A stretch of DNA of 20,105 nt from CAZJPS01 sp964548055 (GCA_964548055.1 CAZJPS010000018.1:1-20105); one strand, 5' to 3'; numbered from the stretch's first letter, positions 7,756-16,146 are shown. Translations and numbers: made by a program. The notes: a model not told the origin generated them from the letters alone.

Positions 7756-7832
7756 CGGGACGTAGCTCAGTTGGCTAGAGCGCATGCATGGGGTGCATGA
7801 GGCCGCAGGTTCAAGTCCTGTCGTCCCGACCA
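7756..7832 (+). tRNA. tRNA-Pro (GGG)
   Basis: All arms fold. The acceptor stem CGGGACG pairs with CGTCCCG; the D arm is GCTC/GAGC; the anticodon stem CATGC/GCATG encloses the 7-nt loop ATGGGGT, giving anticodon GGG, which reads proline CCC and CCU. The T arm is GCAGG/CCTGT around TTCAAGT. The discriminator base is A and the 3' CCA is encoded. It is the only + strand gene in an otherwise minus-strand block. Confidence 0.95.
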
Positions 7833-7878
7833 CGTAAAATCGCTACGCGATCACGTGGCACGGCCACAAGAATTCTTG
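7830..7878. repeat. Chain of inverted repeats directly after tRNA-Pro
   Basis: Three palindromes overlap end to end. CCACGT (7830-7835) pairs with ACGTGG (7853-7858), with an inner stem ATCGC/GCGAT (7839-7843, 7847-7851). GTGGC (7855-7859) pairs with GCCAC (7863-7867). CAAGAATTCTTG (7867-7878) is a perfect 12-bp palindrome. The first hairpin uses the tRNA's own CCA. The region lies between the convergent tRNA-Pro and the 191-aa gene, so a role in 3' processing or termination is plausible, although no T-run follows. Confidence 0.55.
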
Positions 7879-7924
7879 AAAGAACTCGTAAAATGGTATC
7901 GCAAAGAGATCGAGAGAGATACGA

Positions 7925-8500
7925 TTATTCTCCGACGGGATTCAATTTTTCCATAAGGATTTTCCGAACTCCATGCTCCAATTCCACACGCAACATTTCT
8001 ATATCCATTGAAGTTTTTGTGTCGAATCTTATCCCTCTAGCTTCTAACATGCTTGTTACAGCTTCAAATACAAGCTGCTCGGCTAGTGTTAAGAAAGTTT
8101 TTGAAATGTTTTCTGAATCAAGAATTTGGTAATGCCGCTTTTGTAATAAAAACGACCAATTAAGTTTAGATAGTGATACTTTCGTTTTAGGAGGCAGTGT
8201 CTTCATGAACTCCATAATAATATTTTTTTGAATCTGCAGAGTGACTTGAAAGGGTAAATTCTGATCATTTGTTTCATCTTCACTCACTTTTTCTAATGCA
8301 ATCTGATCCGCGTCCTCTTTCGAAGCCCCAAGTTTTTCCTCAATTGCGTAATTGGCATTACATTCCAATAAATAAGCTTTAAGCCCTTCAAAATATCCTC
8401 CTGCGATCTGCGCTTCGATCACCCTTAAAACGTCGGACAAATCTATTGGATGATTATAGGCCTTTTCAGTGAGATCATCTAAATTATTGTTCTCTATCAT
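7925..8500 (-). CDS. Hypothetical 191-aa, mostly helical soluble protein
   Basis: I do not recognise this protein. It is acidic in the first half and rich in Leu, Glu, Lys and Ile, without membrane segments, signal peptide or cysteine motif; predicted character is all-alpha. The nucleotide sequence is visibly richer in A and T than the neighbouring eno and infB genes, which could mean later acquisition or simply relaxed codon choice. A good promoter ends 6 bp before the ATG, so the message should be leaderless, which also supports this start. It faces tRNA-Pro on one side and lies downstream of eno on the other with its own promoter, so it is probably transcribed alone. Confidence that it is a gene is good; function unknown. 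Confidence 0.72.
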   Translation of the reverse strand: MIENNNLDDLTEKAYNHPIDLSDVLRVIEAQIAGGYFEGLKAYLLECNANYAIEEKLGASKEDADQIALEKVSEDETNDQNLPFQVTLQIQKNIIMEFMKTLPPKTKVSLSKLNWSFLLQKRHYQILDSENISKTFLTLAEQLVFEAVTSMLEARGIRFDTKTSMDIEMLRVELEHGVRKILMEKLNPVGE

Positions 8501-8506
8501 AATTAT

Positions 8507-8534
8507 AATATAGTGTTTATTTAAAATTTGTCAA
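8507..8534 (-). promoter_or_regulatory. Sigma-70 promoter giving a leaderless 191-aa mRNA
   Basis: On the minus strand a perfect TTGACA (8529-8534) is followed after 16 bp by TATATT (8507-8512). Only six bases separate the -10 box from the ATG at 8500-8498, so the expected transcription start falls on or beside the A of the ATG. This is among the clearest promoters in the window. Confidence 0.65.
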
Positions 8535-8561
8535 TTTCAGGAAATATGTCTCACATATTCT

Positions 8562-9839
8562 CTAACTCCTAAACGGTGAAACATAAGCAGCAGCTTGCCC
8601 AAGCTCTTCTTCAATCCTCAAAAGCTCATTGTACTTACACACTCTATCCGTCCGTGAGAGTGATCCTGTTTTGATCTGCCCTGTCTGCAAACCGACGGCT
8701 AGGTGAGAGATGAATGTGTCTTCGGTTTCTCCGCTGCGGTGGCTCGCAATCGCTTTCCAGCCTTCTTTTTGGGCCATCTGAATGGCGGCTACTGTTTCTG
8801 TGACAGTTCCGATCTGATTCAATTTGATGAGAATCGCACTCGCTGCATCTTTATCGATCGCTTCTGCGAGCCGCTTTGTATTTGTGACGAGCAAATCATC
8901 ACCCACCAGTTGAACTTTGTGCCCAAGTGCTTTCTTCATGGATTGGAAACCTTCCCAGTCATCCTCACTGTGGCTGTCTTCTATAGAAACAATGGGGAAT
9001 TCGCTGCAGAGGCGAACGTAGTACTCGGTAAGCTCACTCGATGACATCTTCTGGCCATCAAGCGTGTAGGTGCCATTCATATAGAACTCGGAGGCTGCGG
9101 CATCGATGGCGAGCTTCACTTGGCTATCGTATCCAGAGGCTGCAATTGCTTCGATGAGGAGCGCGAATGCCTGACGGCTGTCTTTCACATGGGGCGCAAA
9201 GCCACCTTCGTCCCCTACTGCTGTTACGTGGCCAGCTTTGGCGAGAATCTTTTTGAGATGCATGAAGATTTCTGCGCCTGCCTGTAGTGCTTCTTTAAAC
9301 GTACTGAAATCCGATGGGACAATCATGCATTCCTGAAAGGAGAGCCCGCTATCCGCATGCTTTCCTCCATTGATCACGTTCATGAGTGGGACAGGCAGAA
9401 GAACCTTCTTTTCGAGTGTGACGCCAAATTGCGAAGCGAGAGATTTCCAAAGTGATTGCTTCTCGCTGGCAGCGCGGGCCCTACTCACAGCCATAGAAAC
9501 ACCCAGGATCGCGTTCGCGCCGAGTTTTGACTTGTTCGGTGTGCCATCAGCATCGATGAGCAACTGATCTACAATCTTCTGATCCTTTAGATCTTTGCCT
9601 TTCAGCGCAGGCAGCAATGACTGTGTGACGTTTGCCACTGCTTTCACCACAGACTTTCCTGCATAGAGCTTTGCGTCTCCGTCCCGAAGCTCGAGCGCTT
9701 CGTGGCTTCCGGTAGATGCTCCGGAAGGAACAGCAGCGCGGCCAAAAGAGCCATCGCTGAGAACACAATCCACTTCCACCGTGGGCGTGCCACGGGAATC
9801 TAGAATCTGTCGAGCCTTGAGGGTTTTGAGAGTAAGCAT
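8562..9839 (-). CDS. eno: Enolase (phosphopyruvate hydratase)
   Basis: Enolase interconverts 2-phosphoglycerate and phosphoenolpyruvate in glycolysis, in the cytoplasm, with Mg2+. The 425-aa product is full length. N-terminal [15 protein letters not shown], the loop [37 protein letters not shown] with the catalytic Glu, metal ligands in [21 protein letters not shown] and [10 protein letters not shown], the catalytic Lys in LIKLNQIGT, and [11 protein letters not shown] are all present. [11 protein letters not shown] is usually SIEDGLAEDDW, a small departure. An in-frame GTG lies nine bases upstream at 9848, but it sits one base after the -10 box of the best promoter, so the ATG at 9839 is preferred; it also gives the usual N-terminus. 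There is no Shine-Dalgarno. Confidence 0.97.
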   Translation of the reverse strand: MLTLKTLKARQILDSRGTPTVEVDCVLSDGSFGRAAVPSGASTGSHEALELRDGDAKLYAGKSVVKAVANVTQSLLPALKGKDLKDQKIVDQLLIDADGTPNKSKLGANAILGVSMAVSRARAASEKQSLWKSLASQFGVTLEKKVLLPVPLMNVINGGKHADSGLSFQECMIVPSDFSTFKEALQAGAEIFMHLKKILAKAGHVTAVGDEGGFAPHVKDSRQAFALLIEAIAASGYDSQVKLAIDAAASEFYMNGTYTLDGQKMSSSELTEYYVRLCSEFPIVSIEDSHSEDDWEGFQSMKKALGHKVQLVGDDLLVTNTKRLAEAIDKDAASAILIKLNQIGTVTETVAAIQMAQKEGWKAIASHRSGETEDTFISHLAVGLQTGQIKTGSLSRTDRVCKYNELLRIEEELGQAAAYVSPFRS

Positions 9840-9849
9840 AGTCTGCACG

Positions 9850-9878
9850 GTTATATTGTTAAATTATTCAATTGTTAA
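9850..9878 (-). promoter_or_regulatory. Sigma-70 promoter of eno
   Basis: On the minus strand TTAACA (9873-9878, 5/6) and TATAAC (9850-9855, 5/6) are separated by exactly 17 bp. Transcription would begin about 3-5 bases before the ATG at 9839, so the eno message is almost leaderless. This also argues against the GTG at 9848 as start. Confidence 0.65.
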
Positions 9879-9949
9879 GAGCTAATAGGTACAAGGCTGG
9901 AGGAGTCGCTTGCGAGTATCTGAACAAGTAAGTGATATATCAATGTACA

Positions 9950-10759
9950 TTATACCTGTAACTTTCTTCGTGCTCTGTGATGTAAAAATCCACAATATGT
10001 TGCCACAAAAAGAATGCCAAGTCCTGCTACATCCTCAGCCATGCCAGCCGACACAAGCTTTTTAGGCGGTTTGAGATCTTGATGCACCAATGGAGGGCGG
10101 CTGGAGACCGAAACACTCTTGAGCGAAGATGAGTGCGACGATTGCTCTGCTTTTTGCTGCTGCTCACGCAATTTTTGCCTCCATGCTTCCTCTGCAGGAT
10201 TAGCTGAATGGCCTAAGTTCTTATCGCTCCCTGTACTTGTACCCGGAATTTGAGCTCGAATGACAGTGCTTGCAAGTTGCAGAACCTTTTTTTTGAATGG
10301 ATCTTGCCTACTTACTACTGTGAACAAAAGGAACGCTGCCATAAGTGCGCCTATGGCACTAAGCCGGGGTACCCTCCGCCGAATGACATGCAAGCAAAAT
10401 ATGGCAATTGCAAGCAGCGACAACACAATTGGTATAAGCCCGTACCAGCTTGTGAGAACTGTAAGCGCCACTCCCGCCTGGGGCATACGTATTCGTGCGA
10501 ATGCGAGCGCTATCCACAGTAACGAAATAAACGTAGGCAAAAAATGGAGCACCCGGAACCAGTAATCTGCCCTAGATTGACGAAAGAGACTGTACAAAGA
10601 CAGTGGGTAGATGAGGGAAAGCACAAAAATGATCGCCCAAGGTAACAAACCTTCTGGGGGCAGTGGAGTCACGCTGAGTGCCACACAGGTAGCAAGTACC
10701 GCAACACTCAAAACGATGACGAGCAGTGTCTCTGTAAGATGCTTTAATGGCATGGGCAA
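9950..10759 (-). CDS. Hypothetical polytopic membrane protein, 269 aa
   Basis: I do not recognise this protein. Hydrophobic segments at about residues 11-30, 38-58, 70-89, 104-125 and 133-150 suggest five membrane helices. A polar, Ser/Gln-rich region (about 172-235, with EEAWRQKLREQQQKAE) follows, then a sixth possible helix near 243-259 and a basic C-terminus (HHRARRKLQV). The frame opens with TTG at 10759 and has ATG two codons later; GGAG lies 6 bases before the TTG, one of the few Shine-Dalgarno-like sequences in this window, so the TTG is kept. It is followed 100 bp on by the eno start region and preceded by another small membrane protein in the same direction, with 72 bp between. Function unknown. 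Confidence 0.72.
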   Translation of the reverse strand: MPMPLKHLTETLLVIVLSVAVLATCVALSVTPLPPEGLLPWAIIFVLSLIYPLSLYSLFRQSRADYWFRVLHFLPTFISLLWIALAFARIRMPQAGVALTVLTSWYGLIPIVLSLLAIAIFCLHVIRRRVPRLSAIGALMAAFLLFTVVSRQDPFKKKVLQLASTVIRAQIPGTSTGSDKNLGHSANPAEEAWRQKLREQQQKAEQSSHSSSLKSVSVSSRPPLVHQDLKPPKKLVSAGMAEDVAGLGILFVATYCGFLHHRARRKLQV

Positions 10760-10831
10760 AACATTCTCCGAGTTACAAGCAAGTGTGTCAATTCATTATC
10801 CAACGATATCAGACGCAATACGAGAGAGATT

Positions 10832-11239
10832 TTAATGCTTCTTCCTTTGAGGAATATATCTATCCCTTGGATCGTTGAATCGGACGGATGGTAACACTTC
10901 GTAATGGCGAGCCCGGAAAAGGCGAAATTGGAACAATGTGTACGCAATTAGTGCTAAGGCCCACAAAACCCACACAAATCGCATCGCAAGAAACTGAATC
11001 TGTTCTACACGCGCCACCACAAGAACAAGCCCCACAATGCCAAACCAAAAACTCGTCATCGACCAAGATCTGCTGAGCTTCCTTGTAATAGGATTTTCCA
11101 GACTCGCCCTCCAGTATTTAATCCCAAAACTTACGGCTATAAGAACAAACGAAAGGGCAAGCAACATCATCATCGATGTGCTGCTGTACGTCGCACTTCC
11201 TGGATTTGGATAGAAGAAATAGAGGAGGTAGTGTTTCAT
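10832..11239 (-). CDS. Hypothetical three-helix membrane protein, 135 aa
   Basis: I do not recognise this protein. Three hydrophobic stretches are visible at about residues 22-43, 61-77 and 84-105. The loops are basic (KYWRASLENPITRKLSRSW), and the C-terminus is charged and ends in PQRKKH. It has no signal peptide or catalytic motif. The ATG lacks a Shine-Dalgarno. It shares strand and membrane nature with the 269-aa gene downstream and may be co-transcribed with it. Upstream, the 236 bp to 11476 hold only AT-rich sequence with short, weak inverted repeats (for example ATCAATA with TATTGAT) and no gene that I can see. Confidence 0.68.
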   Translation of the reverse strand: MKHYLLYFFYPNPGSATYSSTSMMMLLALSFVLIAVSFGIKYWRASLENPITRKLSRSWSMTSFWFGIVGLVLVVARVEQIQFLAMRFVWVLWALALIAYTLFQFRLFRARHYEVLPSVRFNDPRDRYIPQRKKH

Positions 11240-11475
11240 AGAGTGGGAGAGTACTAGGGATTATGGGGGGAGATCAATGGCAAAAGGAGCTAGAGGTGAT
11301 GATATTTATGGTTGAGTGGGGCGATTCGGAGAAAATATCGAAGAAACAAAAGACAAAAAAATTATCAATAATCACTTTTCAATAAAAAAAACTCTTTGGA
11401 ATATTGATGACTGATTCTTGAAAATTTCTTTGTTATTTGTCTTTTCGGTGATTTTCCCTAACAAATTCAATATGC

Positions 11476-11805
11476 CTATACTTTCTTTTTTGCAATCTTT
11501 TCCGCCGGCATAATTTTCTTCGCAATGATATCCATATCCGCAAGAAGAGAACCAAGAGCGCGATCCACTTCCCTCTCCCGGAGCGTTCTTGTTGGCCTTA
11601 TGAGCACATACAACAGAAACCCTACAATCGGCAAACAAGAAACCAGCAGTATGCTGATGATTTGAAAAAAGAAGGACCGTGAACGCAGCAAGATATCTCT
11701 CAGCGTGTAAAACACCAAAAAGACCGCAAGAACTGCAATGAGAAGGAGTGCAATCTGCAGCAAACGAAATGTGGGGTCGCCGGAAAGGACATCGGATAGC
11801 ATCAT
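11476..11805 (-). CDS. Small two-helix membrane protein, possibly PLDc_N-like
   Basis: This 109-aa protein has two membrane segments at about residues 14-37 and 45-69. After the second comes a polar tail with LIRPTRTLREREVDRALG and a lysine-rich end. The second helix with its Pro-Ile-Val-Gly core and following YxxxRP resembles the phospholipase D nuclease N-terminal (PLDc_N) helix pair found on many small bacterial membrane proteins; this match is from memory and modest. There are no catalytic HKD motifs. The start lies 5 bp beyond the lgt stop, so it belongs to the lgt transcription unit and may depend on lgt translation, as it has no Shine-Dalgarno of its own. Confidence 0.72.
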   Translation of the reverse strand: MMLSDVLSGDPTFRLLQIALLLIAVLAVFLVFYTLRDILLRSRSFFFQIISILLVSCLPIVGFLLYVLIRPTRTLREREVDRALGSLLADMDIIAKKIMPAEKIAKKKV

Positions 11806-11810
11806 GCACT

Positions 11811-12734
11811 CTAAAAATACGGATGTTTTCGTCGCTCCACAACCACATACACAATTGTTCCAAGCAGCGCGAGAATGGCAAGCAATTGGCTCACGCGAAA
11901 TTCGTAGGTTTCCAAATCCAAGGAAGGGCGCAGAAGAAGATACCCACCCGTAATGACCACCAATGCACCTTGGTACATAAAGAATGCACGATTGCTTAAT
12001 TTCAACTCAATGGCAGCAAACAAACCCAGGCTGACGAAGAGAGAGATGAGCAGAATAAAATCCACCTGTGTTGCATATACGGGAATACTGAAGTCTCCCC
12101 GAAAGTTTTCAAACACGAATGTTGCTATCGCGGCCGTCACAATCCCAAACAGTGTTTCTGCTCCTACTCGCTTGGATCTCTTGCGGATCACAAGCAACAC
12201 AAAAGTGAGAACAAAGTAGAAAATAGCATAGTACAACTGTACGGGGTGGAGCGGTATGACGTACCGCACGTTTGGAGCATCGTACATAACACCCCACGGC
12301 ATATCGGTCGGCTTTCCGTACGCATCACCTGCAAGGAAAGATCCAATCCATGAAAACACAAGCCCGAGTGTCGTGGCGGGAACCAAGGCATCTAGCCACT
12401 GCAAAAAAATGGAACGGTGTCCCCGTGTGGCGTAATACAACACAAGTCCAAGACCGATGGCTCCTCCTAGGAAGCTAAATCCACCATCGGTAAGTGTAAT
12501 TACTCGTAAAGGCTCTCTGAGATACACCTGATATTCTGCGAGAATTGCTAGAATTCTTCCACCCAGTATAAATGCGATGACATACCACAATGCGTGCTCT
12601 CGAAAATGCTGCAAACTGAGGTTTGCGCTCTCTGCAACACGCAGGAAAAATTCCGCTGCAAGCCATACTCCCATTAAAATAAATATGAGCCGAGACCACA
12701 GCATGAACGGACCGATTTCGAAGGCCTGGAACAT
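11811..12734 (-). CDS. lgt: Prolipoprotein diacylglyceryl transferase-like protein
   Basis: Lgt attaches diacylglycerol to the lipobox cysteine of prelipoproteins in the inner membrane. The 307-aa protein has seven or more membrane segments. The order of Lgt landmarks is right: an Arg-containing second helix (LGGRILAILAEY), DGGFSFLGGAIG (83-94), the signature region FSWIGSFLAGDAYGKPTD (127-144), PLHPVQLYYA (161-170) and FENFRGDF (208-215). Two positions are unusual. The signature Arg (R143 in E. coli) is W129, and the His of the GGxSxHGG motif (H103) is L89; the late Arg (R212) is kept. The last 55 residues add two helices beyond the usual end. It may be a diverged Lgt with altered or lost activity. 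It lies downstream of thrS and just upstream of the 109-aa gene. Confidence 0.82.
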   Translation of the reverse strand: MFQAFEIGPFMLWSRLIFILMGVWLAAEFFLRVAESANLSLQHFREHALWYVIAFILGGRILAILAEYQVYLREPLRVITLTDGGFSFLGGAIGLGLVLYYATRGHRSIFLQWLDALVPATTLGLVFSWIGSFLAGDAYGKPTDMPWGVMYDAPNVRYVIPLHPVQLYYAIFYFVLTFVLLVIRKRSKRVGAETLFGIVTAAIATFVFENFRGDFSIPVYATQVDFILLISLFVSLGLFAAIELKLSNRAFFMYQGALVVITGGYLLLRPSLDLETYEFRVSQLLAILALLGTIVYVVVERRKHPYF

Positions 12735-12799
12735 GGACGCTAGGATAGCATGCCTTGCGCATGAGGTGGAGAAACTTCTGTTGCGCAGCGCTGTGCGGA

Positions 12800-12853
12800 A
12801 AGCGATCAGCGATTAGCTTCCTATCTTTGCGTATCGCTAGCCGCTTGTCGCTT
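12800..12853. repeat. Inverted heptamer-phased repeats between thrS and lgt
   Basis: The left arm 12800-12817 and the reverse complement of 12836-12853 both read as AAGCGA-nn-AGCG-nnn-AGC, agreeing at about 14 of 18 positions. Each arm is built from units of seven bases: on the minus strand AAGCGAC, AAGCGGC, TAGCGAT; on the plus strand left arm GCGGAAA, GCGATCA, GCGATTA. The 18-nt loop region is unrelated. This looks like a degenerate short tandem heptamer array in inverted orientation, able to fold into one long imperfect hairpin 3' of thrS. Confidence 0.55.
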
Positions 12854-12858
12854 ATTGC

Positions 12859-14658
12859 TCATCCAATCGATGCTTCCAATTTCCTCTCCCCCACCTCTTT
12901 CAAAAGCGTCTGCATGAATTCTTTTACACTCACCGTTACCTGCTTCTTCGTCTTCACGTTGCGAACTGTCACGCTGCTACTTTCAATTTCCTTATCACCC
13001 ATTACAAGAAGATACGGAATCTTTTGAGTTTCTCCTTCCCGAATGCGTTTTCCAAGGGAATCAGAATGATCGTAGAACTGTGTGCGAATACCTTGTGCAC
13101 TTAGCTGCGCTTCTATATCCCGTGCATAAGCCTCATGTGTGTCCGCTACAGGAATGATCCCCACTTGGACGGGAGCTATCCACAGCGGAAAGAGGCCTGC
13201 GTGGTGCTCTATAAAGATCGAAAGGAACCGTTCTAGTGAGCCCATGATGGCTGCATGAATCATCACGATCCGTTCCTTTTCCCCTTTTTCATTAATACAT
13301 GAAAGATCAAAGCGCTCCGGCATGTTGATATCGAGCTGAATGGTGGCTACCTGCCATTCGCGGCCAATGGCATCCTTGGCAATAAAGTCTACTTTTGGGC
13401 CGTAAAATGCAGCCTCTCCCGGAGATTCAAAAAAGTCAGCCTTGCGGTCCTTCGCAATACTACGTATTTCATCCTCGGCTTTTTTCCACATTTCCGGTGT
13501 TCCTAAATACTTTTCAAAGTGCTCGGGATCATGCAGCGAGAGACGAACACGCAATGTGCCAAAACCCACTTTTTCGTAAAACGTATCAACTATCTCCCAG
13601 ATTTTCAAAATCTCTTCCTTGGCCTGGCTGGGCCTACAAAAAACGTGCGCATCGTCTTGAGTGAAAGCACGTACGCGAGAAAGCCCATGCAGTTCGCCCG
13701 TTTGCTCATCACGGTAACAGGTGGTTGTTTCGGCGTATCTTTGTGGCATGTTGCGGTAACTGCGCAATTGAGAGGCAAAAATTTGCGTATGATGCGGGCA
13801 GTTCATCGGCTTCATACAAAAATCATGACCCTCGCGCGTACGCACATGAAACAGATCATTCTGGAATTTCTGCCAGTGACCGGACGTTTCGTATAATTCC
13901 TTCTTGGTGATGTGCGGAATAGTAACGCGGTTGTACCCTTTTGACTGACGAAGTTCCCACACATATCCGTCTAAAAGATTTCGGAGCAGCGTTCCGCGCG
14001 GTGTCCAGAGTGGTAAACCAGGGCCAACAAGTTCGCTAAATACAAAGAGATCTAGTTCTTTCCCAAGCTTCCGGTGATCACGTTTTTTAGCTTCTTCCAA
14101 TAATGTTAGATAGGCATCTAATTCTGCTTTTGATGCGAATGCGGCTACATAGATGCGCGTAAGCTGCTCACGTTTTTCATCTCCACGCCAGTACGCTCCG
14201 GCAATATTCATTATTTTGTATGCATCTGCAGGAATTTCTTTTGTGCTTTCTACATGCCCTCCGCGACAAAGATCCACAAATACATCATCCCCTTTCGGCC
14301 CGATGTTCACGTAATGCGTTACCTCCTTCGCTCCTTCATTTTTTTCTAAATCCTCTATTAATTCCACTTTGAAGGGCTGTCCTTTTTCCTGCCAATATTT
14401 CTTTGCTTCCGATGTCGGAAGAGTGTCACAGCGAAATGTTTGACCCTGATTAATAATTTTACGCATCTCTTTCTCAATTGCCGGAATATCCGTATCTGAT
14501 ATCGGCTTTGCAAAAAGAAAATCGTAATAACAACCATTCTCAATGGGAGGTCCGATCGTGATTTTGGTATCGGGGTACATCTTCAACACTGCCTGTGCAA
14601 GCACATGCGCAAGGGAGTGACGGAGATGATGAAGGTGTAACTCTGAAGAGGGTTTCAT
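12859..14658 (-). CDS. thrS: Threonyl-tRNA synthetase without TGS domain
   Basis: ThrRS charges tRNA-Thr in the cytoplasm and is a class II synthetase. With the ATG at 14658 the product is 599 aa against about 640 in E. coli. The editing domain begins at once with HSLAH (14-18), then GCYYDF and DLCRGGHVESTKEI with GAYWRGD. The catalytic core shows SKGYNRVTIPHI (motif 1 region), MNCPHH (285-290), RYAETTTCYRDE (motif 2) and LSRVRAFTQDDAHVFC, with the zinc ligands Cys and His in MNC and DDAH. The C-terminal anticodon domain includes LWIAPVQVGIIPV. The N-terminal TGS domain is missing. A TTG at 14679 is in frame, but ATG is preferred and has a G-run before it. dnaA ends 39 bp upstream on the same strand. 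Confidence 0.96.
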   Translation of the reverse strand: MKPSSELHLHHLRHSLAHVLAQAVLKMYPDTKITIGPPIENGCYYDFLFAKPISDTDIPAIEKEMRKIINQGQTFRCDTLPTSEAKKYWQEKGQPFKVELIEDLEKNEGAKEVTHYVNIGPKGDDVFVDLCRGGHVESTKEIPADAYKIMNIAGAYWRGDEKREQLTRIYVAAFASKAELDAYLTLLEEAKKRDHRKLGKELDLFVFSELVGPGLPLWTPRGTLLRNLLDGYVWELRQSKGYNRVTIPHITKKELYETSGHWQKFQNDLFHVRTREGHDFCMKPMNCPHHTQIFASQLRSYRNMPQRYAETTTCYRDEQTGELHGLSRVRAFTQDDAHVFCRPSQAKEEILKIWEIVDTFYEKVGFGTLRVRLSLHDPEHFEKYLGTPEMWKKAEDEIRSIAKDRKADFFESPGEAAFYGPKVDFIAKDAIGREWQVATIQLDINMPERFDLSCINEKGEKERIVMIHAAIMGSLERFLSIFIEHHAGLFPLWIAPVQVGIIPVADTHEAYARDIEAQLSAQGIRTQFYDHSDSLGKRIREGETQKIPYLLVMGDKEIESSSVTVRNVKTKKQVTVSVKEFMQTLLKEVGERKLEASIG

Positions 14659-14697
14659 AGCACCCCAACAATAGAGCAATATACCAATTTCTCAACG

Positions 14698-16146
14698 TTA
14701 TCCTTGAATCAGCCCACAATCTTGCTCTATCGCCCGTACTTCCCGCAATAATTGAGGGTCATTATGCATTTTGCTCTCAATTTTCTCCATCGAGTTCATC
14801 ACGGTCGTATGGTCTCTCCCACTAAATACTTCGCCTAGCCGCACATAACTCATCCCCAAATATTTTTTCCCTAAATACATGGCAATCTGACGAGGCATGA
14901 GAATTTCACGCACGCGCGATGCACTCATCATGTCCTGAATAGATACAGAATAATACCGGCTCACGGATTCCATCACTTCCTGGAATGTGGGTTTGCGTTT
15001 TGTAGGAGTATTGAACCCTACCTGCTCTTCCGTGACATGCGGGTCTTTGTTTAATTTACGCATGATCTCGGCAATGCTCCGAATGGTGGGCATGCGTTGT
15101 TCCAACTCGTACAACGCCACTGCTTGCATAAGAATTCCCTCTAATTCACGAACATTTTTTGTAACGTGCTCTGCAATAAATTGGAGTACGTTCATGTCCA
15201 AAAAGATTTCGTATTCGGCTGCTTTTTCTGAAAGTATCGCGAGGCGTGTCTCGTAATCGGGCGAAGACACATCCGCAATCATGCCTCTGGCAAAACGCGA
15301 TACAAGGCGATCTTCCAATTGCAATTCCTGCGGAGGACGATCGGCTGAAATGATGATTTGCTTGCGTGCTTCGTAGAGGGTATTGAACGTGTGAAAGAAT
15401 ACTTCCTGCGTGCGATCTTTATTTGCAATGAACTGAATATCATCAATAATCAATACATCTACAGAACGATAGCGCCTATTGAATTGCTCCATTTTTTGGT
15501 GCTGAATAGCTTCCACCATCTGGTTCGTAAAATCTTCGGTCGTCGTGTACACAATGGTCGCCTTGGGCATTTTTTTAAGGATTGCGTTGCCTGTACCTTG
15601 AAGTAAATGTGTTTTCCCAAGGCCTACCCCACCATACAGAAAGAGTGGATTGTATTTTCCACCGGGCTGTACTGAAACCGCCTGGCATGCTGCGTGTGCA
15701 AGCCGATTACTGGAACCGATAATAAAGTTATCCAGTGCGTAACGAGGATTGAGAATCTTGCTTACTATTCCCTCCGCCAATTTTATTTCCTGCTTTCCTG
15801 GCAGTTTCCTTCGCTTGGGCTCAGGAAAGTATTGAAGTAAATCTATGGATCTCTCTCTATTATCCTTTAACCCTCCGTCTACCGTGTACACAATATTTCG
15901 CACACTACTATCCAGCTCCTGCGCAATTTGCAACGTCATGGTGCGGTAGTGCTGCATGTGCCAAGAAAGGTACATAGGCAATGGCAACCCGATCATCAGA
16001 TTCCCCTCTTCTTGCCCCAAAATTGCAGTATCTTTGAACCAGGTAATAAATTGTCCTCGCTGTAATTTAGATTCCAGTTTTTTGAGGATTTCAATCCATA
16101 GATCCTGGAGAGCTAGAGAGGCCGTTGCAGATACATGTGCAGTCAT
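14698..16146 (-). CDS. dnaA: Chromosomal replication initiator protein DnaA
   Basis: DnaA is the AAA+ ATPase that binds DnaA boxes and opens oriC. With the ATG at 16146 it is 482 aa, normal for the family. Domain I is LQDLWIEILKKLESKL onward. Domain III holds Walker A GGVGLGKTH (172-180), Walker B VLIIDDIQF (231-239), sensor I IIISADRPP, and the arginine finger in LVSRFARGM. Domain IV carries the DNA-binding signature GRDHTTVMNSMEKI near the C-terminus. In-frame GTG (16167) and TTG (16164) lie upstream, overlapping or touching a strong GGGAGG; that sequence is 20 bases from the ATG, so the start is not certain. dnaA here sits between rseP and thrS, not beside dnaN, and I found no cluster of DnaA boxes next to it. 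Confidence 0.97.
   Translation of the reverse strand: MTAHVSATASLALQDLWIEILKKLESKLQRGQFITWFKDTAILGQEEGNLMIGLPLPMYLSWHMQHYRTMTLQIAQELDSSVRNIVYTVDGGLKDNRERSIDLLQYFPEPKRRKLPGKQEIKLAEGIVSKILNPRYALDNFIIGSSNRLAHAACQAVSVQPGGKYNPLFLYGGVGLGKTHLLQGTGNAILKKMPKATIVYTTTEDFTNQMVEAIQHQKMEQFNRRYRSVDVLIIDDIQFIANKDRTQEVFFHTFNTLYEARKQIIISADRPPQELQLEDRLVSRFARGMIADVSSPDYETRLAILSEKAAEYEIFLDMNVLQFIAEHVTKNVRELEGILMQAVALYELEQRMPTIRSIAEIMRKLNKDPHVTEEQVGFNTPTKRKPTFQEVMESVSRYYSVSIQDMMSASRVREILMPRQIAMYLGKKYLGMSYVRLGEVFSGRDHTTVMNSMEKIESKMHNDPQLLREVRAIEQDCGLIQG

Noticed and set aside
11240..11475. Small gene or RNA in the AT-rich gap
   Set aside because: Weak 7-bp inverted repeats only; no open frame with a plausible start and no RNA fold I can support.
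11372..11881. 169-aa open frame on - overlapping lgt and the 109-aa gene
   Set aside because: It covers the end of lgt and all of the 109-aa membrane protein in another frame, and its sequence is Cys/Ser-rich without structure.
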